Source: Nectonema munidae
Taxonomy: Eukaryota > Nematomorpha > Nectonematoida > Nectonematidae
DNA length: 64,000 nt
Direction of reading: 5' to 3'
Assembly (NCBI GenBank): GCA_030549495.1
Contig: JAUIRK010000185.1
Location: 372,001 to 436,000, forward strand
The notes under the pieces: model-generated
The model's database searches: none
The model's input: only the letters and a program-made list of their open reading frames with translations
Told to the model about the DNA's origin: nothing
In this document: positions 1 through 11,626 of the stretch, piece by piece
Layout: each line of letters starts with the position of its first letter
How positions within the stretch are numbered: the stretch's first letter is position 1
Program-made: the position numbers and the translations under genes

Positions 1-1872
1 ATATATAATTTTGTCTGCTGAATCGCTATAAACAAATACATATTTATTTGATTGTAAAATTCAATGAGATAGAAGAAATCCTTCAATAAATATTTGTATG
101 AAGGTGATGTCAATAATTATTATTTTTATTTTAACGCTTTATGATAAACGCAATGGTTGGATATAACGTTTTTAGCATTTAGCGGCTTTCTGGTGCGAAA
201 AACAACAAAAATATTTAATATTTAATTTCATTTATTTGTCCTGTTTTTAGCAAACCAAATTTTTCTACCGATATTTTCTAAAACTAAGTTAGTAATTTTG
301 GTAAATAGTATTTAACATTACAAAAAAAGAAAACGCATCTTCATTTTTATTATTGAAGTCCGTTTTATATAGCAAATTTTTTCTAAGTGTCTTCTACTCA
401 ACTTAATATTAAAAATTAGATTGATATTCGAATATTACGGAATATAGCACTGAAAAGTAAAAATTGTTTATTTCTTTTTAATTTTAATATCTTTGATGAG
501 CCAAAAAAGTCAATGCATGTTATCAAAAATTATTAAATTTCCTCCTAATTTGATTGGTCATAAAAAAATATTATACTCTCGCCTAATTTGATTGGTTATA
601 AAAAATTATTAAAATTTTTTTATTCAATTAGATCAAAAAATTTGTTTGCAAATTTTTTAGGCCGGCTTTGCCTCTCTTTGATCCATGTAAGTAATGTACT
701 TGGAGAAGAGATGTACATTTAATTTTCTGTAGCCAATATTAACGTATTGTTGAATCACGCTAGTAAGTATAACAGCCGTACCAAATTCGGAGATTCTGAT
801 TCATATTTTAGTTGATGTCATTTGGAATATGTGTTGTACATTATGGCTCCATTGTGTAATTGTCTATTTTATCAAAGAAGCAACACACTTATCCAATTTT
901 TTATATAGTATATACAGAACAATGATGGGGTTTAGCTTTGAATTCGTACAAAAAGTGTAATTTCTAAATTAATCAATTTAGTTTTAAATATGGAACGAAG
1001 TTTAAAATTAGAGAATATGCAGTGGCAGATTGAAGCTAATAAATATTTTTTAAGAAACAGTTAATTAATCTTTTTTTAGTATTATTATAAAGGAGAGATC
1101 TGCAACAAAGTTTTTAAACAGACCCCCAAAAAGATTGATTAGGATTTTTAGTCTTGTGTTTACCACATGTATTTTATTTCCTCAGCACTATTAATTTATT
1201 TTATATTTGTAAATTGTATGAATTTCAAGCTGACATTTTTGCTTTTATCCATTATCATCATTCTTCAAAAATACAGCATGTAATTTTTTTATTTTCAACA
1301 CTTTGCATCTTGTATGTAATCTATTCATCAGCATACACTACATAATAATATTTAAGAAAGGTGTCATTCTAAAATAAAGTAAACTTATACTTCTGCATTT
1401 GTGAGTAAATCACTAATTAAATAAAGTGAAATCAATAAAAATGGGTAACTAACGCTTTTACATTTTTGACATGTTTCCAACGGGTTAATTACGAATTTCA
1501 GTGACCGAATTTAGCAGGTCTATGTTGTAAACTAATGCTCATGATAAAATAACTACACTTATTGCCAAAGTTAAAAATCTCATTTTTGAATCTAAAATGT
1601 TGACTACACTTTTACATTGTTTTATAGGGAATAAACACGGTCAAATCGGCGTTCGTCTAAATTTCTCTGTTTTTCGTTCATTTTAGACGTTTAAAATTAC
1701 ACTTGTAGATACGTAAGAAGAAAGATTTAGTCTTTGAGATCATTATAGCAATGCTACATTGTGAGTCTATACATTTATTTTTTTTTGTAACATTTATCGC
1801 GTTATGTGTATAAAATCGAATATTAGTATTAAATATGACAGAGACTTTTATGTTCAAATCATTCCCCTGCAT
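1..1872. other. 3' flank of the CNC-bZIP gene, AT-rich non-coding
   Basis: No supported gene. This stretch lies downstream of the minus-strand CNC stop codon. A minus-strand AATAAA (plus-strand positions 1774-1779), about 95 bases past the stop, is a candidate poly(A) signal, so the 3' UTR may be short. The rest is A/T-rich with runs of A and T; the short open frames here have no recognisable similarity and no coding-like composition. Confidence 0.5.
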
Positions 1873-2060
1873 TTAGTTATTATGAAGGAACGTTACGGCG
1901 TAGGAAATTTCTAGTTTGCAACTTGAAAAGATTTCTTCAAGAATTTCTGTGATGCTTTTTTCCAGCTCGCTCAATAACTTTTTGGAATTGACGAGCTCTT
2001 CAAGAATATTTTTCTGGGTATCCTTGAATTCTTGTATTTTGCAGCTCAGATAGTTTATAT
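1873..2060 (-). CDS. cnc: CNC-bZIP gene, leucine zipper terminal exon
   Basis: Acceptor TTACTTTAG is followed by AT ATA AAC; the split codon gives Asn, making the junction KMENI, the same as KLENI in known CNC proteins. The exon has 188 nt. It encodes the zipper (NYLSCKIQEFKDTQKNILEE and on) and a short tail ending FLHNN then TAA at 1875-1873. Heptad spacing of hydrophobic residues continues across the splice, which is strong support for the junction. Confidence 0.85.
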
Positions 2061-5000
2061 CTAAAGTAAGTTTTTAAAAATTACGAGTACAAAGTTTTGC
2101 ACAATCTTTCAAAATGTGTAGATTCAGACTCGAAATACTTAAAAGTTTAAGATATTTTAAAGCGACTCTTACTTCCCGCGCCCAATACACATGAAAGCCC
2201 ACTCAATAATAAGCTTAGAAAAATGAAAAAACTTAAAAAAGTTTTTTTAATACCTAAAAAAAATCCGACTCATCAGACTACCATCCCTTTAAGATTTCCT
2301 TTCAGAAAATCTGACTCATCTGACTTCGCAACGTTAATGCGGGATTTGTCCGAGTTTAATCCCTAGTTTTGTCTCTGGTTGGAATTATTATAAGAGACTT
2401 TTATTTGTATTAAATAATAAAAATTCTTTTTAGCATTTTACTCTTTAATCATTCCAATTTAGAAAATAAAATATTTTATAAGCCGCCTTAGTTTAGTGGT
2501 TAGTTTTTTTTTAACTACACTATAACTGAAACTTTTTATTTAAATCGGCCACCGAGATTGTGAAGAATTTAAAAACACCCGCTTTCAAGTAAAAAAATGT
2601 CAATAATCTTGCATAATTTTTTCAAACTTCAATTTGAATGCTTCATTCCTTTAAAGTTCTCTTTTTTAAAATGTTCTTCTTCAGATTCCATATTACACGA
2701 AAATGGATTTCTTTTCTATATTTCTTTTCTTTTTTTAATTTTTTTCTGAATAATAAGTGATCTTTCATCTGAAATAAATGATTAGAAAAAGTTTGACTAA
2801 ATTGAATTGTAATGTAAAAATTAAGTTTTTGAAAAAATAATCGAATATTTGTTTATACAATGCAATTTATTAACTTAAAAATGCTGACTTGAGCTCATTT
2901 TTGCCCATAAGTGTGCGAGCCCACTGTTGAGAAAACCTCAATTAGAGTATCAATAGCGATGGAGCCTGTTTTTTGATCACTTAATCAGATCTTACATATT
3001 CATAGTTCCTGATCTGTTTTTTTGCATATTTTTATTTATAAATTTTTTTCACACTTCTTTATCCTCTCAGTGTCATTATTTGATTTTTAATTAATTTTTC
3101 TACATCCATCAAAGAATGAAGCTCAGTTTCTATTTGCTTCCAAGCAAAGAAGGGCAATTTGTCTCGATTCCTTTTTCTGTGTTGCTTTCTTTCAGTCTAA
3201 AAGAAGTTTTCATCTATAAGAACGCCAACATGCAAGACAAAAATAATAATTAAACACAAAATTGCTTTTCTTTAACCAAAGTTCAACATCACTATCATGT
3301 GAGAATAAATTTTCTATATGGGCAACTATTTTATATCTTTATTAGCAAATTTAAGTAACGTTATCATACAAAGTAATCGAATAGAAGAACAGTTTCGATC
3401 TTTTTGGTCTCATCAGTTGGACGCAGGTTAATTTGATCTTTTTATATATTGAGCTGTGGCTCAAAGATTGAGGCGTTGAATAATGTCACCTTTAAGTCTC
3501 AAAGGAATGGGAAGAAAAACCTACATTCAATTGTTCAGAACCAAAAGGTCGAAACCAGTCTTGTATTTGGTGGTCTTTTGTGATTAAGCAACTTTGCTAA
3601 CTAGTCGCAATCCTCTTATTAGAAATATAATAGATGCGGGTACGCGGCATTCATCTCTCTATTAATTAACCCTTAAGTTTACTAATTAGTTAAGTGACTA
3701 TTAAAGTAAAAATTTATAGAAAATGAAGCCAAAATTAGTAAATTAAAGAATTCAAGAGTGGAAACTTTCAAGACAATTTCTATTTCTTTTGCGACAAAGG
3801 CATCCCATAATGTCCAAAGGATTATTTATCTTTCATTTGTGAATAAGAGCGACTCGCACCTAACCAACACGAAGAATGTTTGCGAACTCTTTAGAATGAC
3901 TACTCTGTTATGAAAAAAAACGTTTCTTACTTTCCATCTTTCTTTTGCGACAATTCTGAGCCGCGATTTTGTTCTTGCCTCGTCTCCTTATTTCGCGGAT
4001 CGCGTTGGCCTGCTCCACATTCAGTCCGGGATCGGTCAGCATCGCAGTGAACGCGTCAATGGAAGAAGAGACGATCTCGCTAACGCTGAATGGCAGCTTA
4101 AGCTTGGTTACCAGTCGAGCGTCGCGACTCTGCCTTCCTGCACTTCCCTTCATCTTGAACTTGTTTTCACTTTGATCGCTGCATTCCTTGCGCATGCCAT
4201 CAATCTCTGAGTTCAGTTCATCCGACTCCGTGATCTTAGAAATGGAGAAAATGAGCTTTATTTAAACATTTATTTCTCTTTCTTAATAAAGACGACAAAA
4301 CTTTATTCAATGGGTTATTTCGACTATCCTAAGTCTTTTTCGAGCAAAATTAAATGTAAAGCGTTCAAACACCTCTTGAAGAAATAGCTCAGGAGCTTAC
4401 GCTTTAAACTTGATATGGGTTGAAAAAGACTTAGGATAGTCGAAATATCCAATTGAATAATGTTTTGCCGTCTTTATAATTACGTCTAAAATTGTTATTG
4501 TCTCAAGAAACCAGACTCGAGAAATCTTGAGACATGAATTCTAAACGTGAGCCAGTTATTGCTAAAAAAAGAATTTCCAGAATTATCAAACGAAAAAGCT
4601 GTTACTGATCTTTGTCCTAATTATTGGAACAAAATATTCAACAATTTCAGAATTGGCTTTAAATGAGATTTTAACTTTTGATATTACGTATTTTTATGAA
4701 ACAGTCCCGCCCCAACGTTTACTAAATAAAATTTCGGGCAACCCTGAAAACGTTGAAGATGCTCTACATTTTGTAGTTTGAAACATTCAAGAAAAATTCA
4801 ATTTTTAGTCAAGTTAAACAAGCATGCTCAGTTCATTTTTACATTGATTAATTTTATATTACTTTTGAAGATTTCGTAGTTTATGTATACCCAAAATTGA
4901 TTAAAATATCTTTTGTCTTCAATTTATTTACACCCTAACCCTCGAAGTCATAAAAATTACTTCTCCGAAAAGGAGGTTGCGTTTAAAAATAGTTAATTTT

Positions 5001-6383
5001 ATTTTTTCAGTTGTCGGTATCACACTAAACGAAAAGTATTCCTCCATGGCTGAACAGATGACAGCCATGGTGACTATTGAGAATAGAATCCAGATTGACG
5101 GGCTTAAGATTCAACGCTGCTAACACAATTCCATCTACCTGCTTTTGAGAAGCCCTGATCTATATCTATTTTCTCACAATATCTCTCTCTTAAATCATTA
5201 GAATTGATGTTAAACATTAAAACACTAATATACGTTATTTCATTCAAGTTACAAAATGTTAGCGATCTTTTAATTAGGATATTACTATGAAGATTTGGTA
5301 TTTTAAATCATTTTTATTTTGATTTTTATGTGCCTAGTAGTTCTCCATTTGGCAATTGGCTCAAGGGATGAAGCTTTCGATAGAGATATAGTTTCATATT
5401 TTAATCAGTCTTGGTGAATTCTGAATCCGTGCAGCTACACAAGCTTATTTATCATAGCCTTTGTAAAGCATAAATGGAAAAATGAACCTTTATGCTTAAT
5501 TCACAAAGATTTATGCAAATAATTTATAACTTACTGACATAAAATTACACAAAATTTTTAAAGATCGGTTTAAAAATCCAATCACATTGGAATTTTAGAC
5601 GCTAATAGTTAAAAAAAAAAGTACTGGGTGTCTGTTCTTAGATATGGATCCGAAGTTTTTTCACTAACAAAGGCTTTAAAAATGAAGACAAATGCGTTTG
5701 AAATGTGGTACTACAGAAGCATTTTACGTGTCAGTTAAACAGATAAGATAACAAATGAAGAACTACTAAAAAGTTGGAGAACCAGAAACCAAGCTTCTTA
5801 GAATGATACTAGAACGAAAAGCGAAATTGTTTGGACACATAGCAAGATCATCAACGGGCGAAGAATTGAAAACAATAATAAAAAGAAATGAGAAAAAAGT
5901 TGTAAGAAGAACATGGTGGCTAGATGACATTAAAGAAACAACTGGAGAAAAGAGGCTGAAAGAAAATTTGAAATTGGCTAAGGTGGAATAAACTAATAAA
6001 AAAAAATTTAGAGACTAAAAAGTAGTAAGAGTTACTTAAGATCGATATCGGTCATGGTCAAGAAGAAAATGAAGAAGCAATTCTTACGCTGTAGCTGTCG
6101 TTGTTATCTTGCGCATTCATCCCTTCATCAGAAATTTCGCCATTGTCTTCCTCATCTTCACTTTCCTCATATTCGAGGGACTCGTTGTCGTCCGAAAGGT
6201 TTTCCTCATTCCAATCTTGCTTACTACTGTTGTACGTCTTTTGTCCTTTTTGTGTAGTAATACAGAAAGTAAATTAAATGAAAGTGTAGAAAACTTACTT
6301 TCCGAAGTCTCTATGCTTGAAGAAACTTCTTTGTTATCGCTGTGAACCTGCTCTTCATCGTCGCATATTTCGTTTTCCTTTAC
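1873..6383 (-). CDS. cnc: CNC-family bZIP transcription factor (Nrf/cap'n'collar-like), 3' half of gene
   Basis: Four exons join in frame: 6383-6299, 6245-6088, 4234-3931 and 2060-1873. The product has an acidic Ser/Glu/Asp-rich stretch, then a CNC domain (KLKLPFSVSEIV..., INAFTAML-like core, ending EIRRRGKNK), the basic region with the CNC signature AAQNCRKRKME, and a leucine zipper whose a/d positions run I-L-I-F-Q-I-L-S-L-L-I-I, ending in a stop. Known of the family: CNC factors dimerise with small Maf proteins and bind ARE/NF-E2 sites, driving oxidative-stress, detoxification or proteasome genes, or head patterning in flies. The tail after the zipper is short, about 62 codons in the last exon. 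N-terminal exons with KEAP1-binding or membrane motifs are not identified; exon 6383 starts at phase 0, so more exons lie at higher coordinates. Introns hold transposon debris. It could be a Bach-type relative, but no BTB domain was seen. Confidence 0.85.
2061..3930 (-). other. CNC intron, non-coding
   Basis: A 1.87-kb intron with GT (3930-3929) and AG (2062-2061) borders. It is AT-rich, and I see no coding potential, tandem array or recognisable transposon in it. Confidence 0.7.
3931..4234 (-). CDS. cnc: CNC-bZIP gene, CNC domain and basic region exon
   Basis: 304 nt, phase 0 in and phase 1 out. Acceptor is TTCTCCATTTCTAAG and donor GGAAA|GTAAGAAACG. It encodes a linker (ITESDELNSEIDGM...), the CNC domain, and the DNA-binding basic region (REIRRRGKNKIAAQNCRKRK). 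The exon is visibly more GC-rich than the surrounding introns. An open frame runs on past the donor only into intron sequence, and the zipper resumes after splicing. Confidence 0.92.
4286..4477. mobile_element. Hairpin (foldback) MITE in CNC intron
   Basis: Two 56-bp arms (4286-4341 and 4422-4477) are inverted copies with about four mismatches and no gaps, around an 80-bp loop. Each arm contains TCGACTATCCTAAGTC or its complement. The trimmed element 4289-4474 is flanked by TA on both sides, as for Tc1/mariner-type MITEs. It sits about 50 bp on the intron side of the CNC domain exon acceptor. Confidence 0.7.
4998..5125 (-). repeat. tRNA-derived SINE, copy 1
   Basis: Reading the minus strand, the 3' end is GATACCGACAACTG followed by an A-rich tail, and the body contains a GGAGGAATA-type segment shared with copies at 23456-23588 and 62371-62507. 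A degraded B-box-like GTTGAATCT lies near 5107-5117. It lies in a CNC intron. Confidence 0.55.
5630..5998 (+). pseudogene. LINE reverse transcriptase C-terminal fragment (RTE/jockey-like)
   Basis: Frame-disrupted coding remnant. The recognisable order is YGSEVFSLTKAL, FEMWYYRSILRVS, DKITNEELL, then ILERKAKLFGHIARSS, TIIKRNEKK and WWLDDIKETTGEKR. These are the end-of-RT blocks common in endonuclease/reverse transcriptase LINE proteins. A one-base frame change near 5775 and stops kill it. Only the last fifth or so of the ORF remains, typical of 5'-truncated insertion. It lies antisense in a CNC intron. Confidence 0.75.
6088..6245 (-). CDS. cnc: CNC-bZIP gene, acidic exon B
   Basis: Separated from exon A by a 53-nt intron (GTAAGT...AAAAAG). 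The exon is 158 nt, phase 1 in and phase 0 out, with donor AGC|GTAAGA. It encodes RQKTYNSSKQDWNEENLSDD followed by a Glu/Asp-rich run ending NDSYS. The phase 0 exit matches the phase 0 entry of the CNC domain exon at 4234. Several donors and acceptors were tried; only the acceptor at 6246-6247 keeps the frame open. Confidence 0.7.
6299..6383 (-). CDS. cnc: CNC-bZIP gene, acidic exon A
   Basis: Acceptor TTTATAG precedes GTA AAG GAA; donor is GAAA|GTAAGT. The exon is 85 nt, phase 0 in and phase 1 out. It encodes an acidic Ser-rich segment (VKENEICDDEEQVHSDNKEV, then SSSIETSE). It is assigned to the CNC gene because the phases chain through the next exon into the CNC domain exon. Acidic activation regions upstream of the CNC domain are usual in this family. 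Confidence 0.7.
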
Positions 6384-6549
6384 CTATAAATCGTTATTAA
6401 AATGTGCTCACTTCAAATTCAGTTACGACATGAAATCAGTTTCAAATCAAAATATTTTAAATCGAGTGTGTATCCACCATTTCTTTAAAGAACTCTAACA
6501 CATAAACCAGATTGACCATTTATTGTCTGAAATGTTAAACAAATTTCTA

Positions 6550-7110
6550 ATTTTTAAAGATCATTGATTTTTCAAAAGCCTTTGGCAGAGTGAATAATAA
6601 TCTGTTGAGTAAACTTTATTTTAATGAATTCAGAAGAAATTCTTCCAATTTACTAAGGAATTTCCTTACAAACCTTTAGTGATAGAGATAGTTTTCTACT
6701 GATTTTAGTTGAGTTTCCTTACTTTTTTAAGCAGATTCTCTCTATATAACTGAGTACCCAAGGGCTCAGTTCTTCCCCCATTACTCTTTAATATTTAGAT
6801 AAATGACAATTTTGGGTTTAATGAGAGTAATTTTGATATTTTTGGTTATGGAGATGACTGCACCTTTATCTACCATTCTTATTCGGATGCAAAGATAATT
6901 ATAATAATAATTGCCCAATTTTAGAATCAATTTAGTGATTGTTGCATTAACACTATCTTGAACATCAACTACTCCATCCAAATCAAAATAGCTAACTCAG
7001 ATTGGTTTCCTAAATCTTTCTATCGACTTCAATTTATTAATAAATGCTACACACGTTAACTATCTCGGATTAATAAAATGGATTCCTCTGTCAAATTCGA
7101 CTAAAATTAT
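6550..7110 (+). pseudogene. LINE reverse transcriptase core remnant
   Basis: Decayed reverse transcriptase domain. Translation in shifting frames shows DFSKAFGRVNNNLLSKL (the DFSKAFD.V.H block), a GVPKGSVLPPLLFNI-like block, and GYGDDCTF in place of YADD, the catalytic motif. Many stops and frameshifts are present, so it cannot be active. It is upstream of the CNC exons on the opposite strand. It may be the same element as the material to about 8.2 kb, but nothing there is recognisable. Confidence 0.65.
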
Positions 7111-9169
7111 GATAAAATTTTGACTTGATTTTTGTTTATTTATGTCTGTTCAGAAATCTAAAAATAAATTAACGTTTAATAATTTTATTTCTCTTTAATT
7201 CTTTCATATATCCAAAAAGTAATATCTGTTGTAATCTGATTTGACGAAAAATAAGGCTCACTACTGACGCTAAACTATTATTCAAACTAAGAAATCAGTA
7301 TTCTTGATCCAAGATTCTTCTTTGTTAACACTCTTTGTATCTTTGGCCTTTTAATTTTGTTATATCAAGTGTTTTCCAAAACTCTGCATTTCTACATAAC
7401 TATAATCTAAGGCATGATTTCATGCACATTACGTATAATAAAAAGTTTTTTCTCCTATATTTATCCTTAGATCGATAAGAGCTTGTAATATTTTTCCATT
7501 ACTACTAAAATATTCCTTCGCTTCCATGGAAAACTCTCTGATATCTAACTAAGGCCTACAATATTTAATAAAAATCTCACTTTGATCTTATTTAAGCTTC
7601 GGTTTTCTGTTTTGTTCTTTTCTTTAGAATAGGTTCAATGTTAAATTCTAACATCTTACCAGAATTCTCATCAGGTCACAGATTCCATATTTACAAATTT
7701 AAAAAGTCTTACAGCAAAAAATCCTATCTGCAAACCTTTTTCTCTCAACAAATGACAATTGAGATTAGAGGCTTGACATAACTGTTGATGAATCTCCCCC
7801 TCTAAATACTTTCAACAATAGGTTGGTTATTTTTTCGGAATTTTCTATCCTTTTATTCTACCTATATACAGTACTATAAACATTTACATTTTTTATTTTT
7901 GATACAACATTCCATCTTTTACACTCTTGGTTCTTCATTTAAGATTTCAATACTTCCTCTTGATGTGAATATCCATTTGCCTTCACATATCCTATTTTTT
8001 CGTTTAAAATGTATTATATCCTAATATGCTCTTCTCATCATTATACCAACTCGACATTATTTTTATTCTAATCTATACCCATTGAGTTCACATGATCTGA
8101 TTAGACTTTTTCTATCGAGATATGTCAAATGTCATTTTTCAAGACTTCAAGGATTTTGTCCTTCTTGGTTCCCAAGAAAACAAACTTAAGACTCGAGAAA
8201 TATTTCTTTTCATTTTAAAATTTTTATTTCATCACAAATAAAAATATCTTCTAAAGTTTTTATATTATCGGAATCGTTGCAACTACTACAAAATCCTTTT
8301 TATTTTTGAATGTGAGAGAAATTTTTTAATTGTATTTAAGTTTTTATCTCGCAGAAAGAAACTTTGAAAATGAAACATTAATCGCTTTAGTTTTACTTTT
8401 TAAGCATCTGCATGGCTTTTTATATCTTTTATTCTATTTTCTCCACAAAAATATCAAGAATTCTCAATCTAATCTCTCATTTCTCCAAAAAATTATTTTT
8501 TTGAAAAATTAGAAACTCTAGTTTGGATCATTTAGCCTATTGTTCACAATTCAGTCGCCGACTTTCTTACTCAGTATTTTTTTTATTGGAACGGAAATTA
8601 GTTTTTGTGTTAGCCACTCATACTATTTTATGATATGATTTAACTGATTTCTTCATGCTATCACATTTTTAAGATCCAAACTGGAGCACATAAACAATTT
8701 TGTTTTGTTCTTAATAAACTTTTCCTTATCGTGAAATCAGATACTTCGATCAAGTAATACAAGTTAAGGCGAATCTATTTATGGTCTCTCTCCTCACTTT
8801 ATTGCATAACTTTTACCAATGAAAAAGATGATGCTACTTGAATCACAACAAAATGAAAGGTCTCATTATTTATCAAAACGTTGATTTACTACTTAGTTTC
8901 TGTTGATTTGATCATGTACAAATTGATGTGCTTCATAGGTGTATGCACACCTTTAATATAACTTAAATAGATGGGGTGCATTCAATGGATTTTGACATAG
9001 GTAAAATTTATGCGCTTTTTCTCTGGATATGCACTATATTTTCGTAGAATAAGTGAATTGATTTTTGCAACAAGTGATTAACCATCGCTGATCACATCTT
9101 GATATTTTTGGTCATAAAAATTTTCCTACATGCTTAATTTTATTCATATGCACAAAAGACTTTTTTTAA
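7111..9169. other. AT-rich transposon debris, no gene
   Basis: No supported gene. Pyrimidine-rich sequence to about 8.2 kb reads like decayed LINE coding DNA. A short segment near 8785-8840 (TTTATTGCATAACTTTTACC) is related to dispersed copies near 12195 and, inverted, near 14260. Confidence 0.4.
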
Positions 9170-11299
9170 CACTAGAAAGAGGGGAAATTTTTACTACCTT
9201 CAAAGAAGAAATGGTCATTTTTGACCATTTTCAATAAAATTATATTTTTTCTATAAACTTCAGAATTTAAAAGTTTTTTTTTCAAAAACATTAAAAAATC
9301 ATCAAATTAGAAAAATATAAAAAGGTTACATGAAATATTACTCATTTTTGCAGTTATGACAAACGACAATTTGTTTTTTAGCAGCGATGTGTTTTCCACA
9401 AACAAAAGCTTTGCAAGAATTACACATATTACTTGTTTTGTTTTTACATTCTTTTGCTTTACATAAACGCCTCTTTGTGTTATCTTCATTTTTGCTATCA
9501 CTGGACAAGCAACAGCTTTCGTTTGCTTTAGTGGAACAAAGCTCTTTTATTTAAGCTTTCAAAAAATTCTCCTTTAAATGTTATGATTCGTAGTCGCTTT
9601 GTAAAGTATATACGAATTTAACCCACAATAGTCCAGTAAATTGAAAAAACATGCTAAAGACCATCTTCTTGTACTTGTTTTGCATGTATTATGCCTTGCC
9701 ATCTGGTCCATCACGTCAACACCGTATTTTTTATTGTTGTAAAAACTAATTGGATCTGGTAGTTTTTTTTTGTGTGTGTTTGATCAATTTTAACATCTTT
9801 ATACATTGAACTTAAAATGCAAACATTTTTTGTTTTTTTTACCTTTATAAATTGTTAGGCTACAGTTAATAAAGTCATTTATATAAGCTTCACTAGAGTA
9901 TAATGGTTTGTTTTTCATGAGATCATCACAATTAAATATTTCACGACGATTTTTCCTTATAGTTCCAACAATTGTTGTTGTTCGTTTCATGAAGCTTTCT
10001 GCAGTTTCTAGACTTGTAAAAAAAATTTTTCATTGTCACATTATATCCTTTGTCAAAATAAGGCTTCAAAATTTTTCACAAACATGCAAAGCAAGTAATT
10101 TTTCGGTTCTAGATTCATCTTTACCCAAATAAGGAAAAGAATTACACAAGTACTTTGAAAAATTATCAACTAAACATCAAAATTTAATGCCAAACTTATC
10201 AGGCTTTGATGGCATGTACTGAAGAAAAGAACATTTAGTTTTAAAGAACATTAGCTGCTCATCCACCATTAAGCTGAAAGATGTAACATAACACAGATGT
10301 GAGTTTTGAATAAAACTTTTCCAAACATCTCTAATCAAACAAAACTTGTCCTTTGATTTATTTTGTCTTCTTGAAGTAACATCATCAAAACGAATGTTTC
10401 ATTATTTATTTGAAGCTGTCTCGATTCATTGTGTTTTTGAAAATAGCAATTCCATATTCTTTGTTCCATAGATCATTCAAAGGTGTGTATTTTGCCACAA
10501 AAATGCCTCTTGCATATAATAAACGGATAAATTTTTTCATATCTTCTAACGAAACAAAAAATTTTATCAAGAAGTTTCCCATGTATTGTCGTGTATTCTA
10601 CTAAAGACTTCATCATAGATTTGCTGAAGAGTAATTGAAATGCGGAAAAAGAACTTTCTTTCACAATATTTTTTTTTGAATATGAAGTTGGCCCGGATTT
10701 GGCTGTGAAACCATTTTCTTTTGGCACTCTTCCTTTATTAGAAACAGCTAGTTGATTATACCACTTTTTTCTGACTTTGAAATGGCGGTGTTCCCTAAAT
10801 CACCTTCAGATTCTTCTGAACTTTCTGAAAAATCAAAATTATTACAGTCGTTCATCTCAAAGTCGTCTTCAAGTGTAGATAAAGAAAAGTTGGAGTCAGA
10901 ATCTTCAGAATACTCCATTATTTTTTGTAAATATAATTTTTCTAATAAACACAACATTCTCTATTTCATAAAAGTTTTATTATGAATTTTTTTAAATTTA
11001 AATAATAAAGGTATCTTAGCGAACTTTTCTTTTATATATAAGGTCTTGAAATTTTGTATATCACTTAATCTTTTGATTTTCAAAGGGGTGATTTTTTTTA
11101 CCATTTAGTCATTATAGGTATATAAGCTCATTTCATCAAAAAAATATATGGTTTCACTAAAGAAATTTTTTTTACCTAAGGATAACAAAGAAAGCATAAA
11201 AGTAAACAAATTTTAGCTCGCCTGTCTAATTTAAAAGAAATTGAAAAATCTAAAAATATTTTTGAAGTGGTCAAAAATGACCACTTCGTCTTTCTAGTG
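9170..11299 (-). mobile_element. piggyBac-like transposon, near full length, inactive
   Basis: Ends are CACTAGAAAG (9170) and CTTTCTAGTG (ending 11299), an inverted pair resembling piggyBac CCCTAGAAAG termini. TTAA abuts the left end (9166-9169) while the right side reads TTGT, probably a mutated TTAA. Subterminal GTGGTCAAAAATGACCAC-type palindromes occur near both ends (about 9214-9230 and 11268-11286). The 2,130-bp interior carries a broken minus-strand transposase. Confidence 0.85.
9338..10918 (-). pseudogene. piggyBac transposase (DDE_Tnp_1_7), degraded
   Basis: From the N-terminus: Met at 10918, an acidic Ser-rich leader (MEYSEDSDSNFSLSTLEDDF), ESSFSAFQLLFSKSMMKSL, then frame-broken catalytic domain pieces including a YNNKKYGVDVMDQMA-like block with the third catalytic Asp. 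It ends in a Cys-rich zinc-binding C-terminal domain (LCKAKECKNKT, MCNSCKAFVCGKH, VVCHNCKNE, stop at 9340-9338). The family cuts and pastes at TTAA. Multiple frameshifts and stops show it is dead. The near-complete Cys domain suggests moderate age. Confidence 0.85.
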
Positions 11300-11472
11300 T
11301 TGTAAGAAAGTTCAAAGCATATCAATGATAGGAATTTTTTCGTATATAAGTACTTATTCAGAAGGTTTTCCTTATGATATCAATTTTATTTTATAAAAAT
11401 TGTAAAATTATTAATTTTCAAAATTTTGCTTACCTTTTTTCTCATTTACTAGAATTACATATTCTTAGCCAA

Positions 11473-11626
11473 GGGATCATAAATATATAACGTCCCCTAC
11501 CAAGGGGGTGGGGGTTAACTTATTCTAGATGCTCTGTATTAATAAATAGAGCAGGAGGGGTAAAATTACAACGGGGGAGGTTAAAAACTTACAAATTTTC
11601 GGAGACGTCGTTTATGTATGATCCCC
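11473..11626. mobile_element. Small MITE with inverted ends
   Basis: Left end GGGATCATAAATATATAACG (11473 on) and right end ending GTTTATGTATGATCCC (to about 11626) are inverted, imperfect copies over about 25 bp. The internal part is G-rich (GGGGGTGGGGGTT and GGAGGGG). No ORF and no clear target duplication. Confidence 0.55.
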
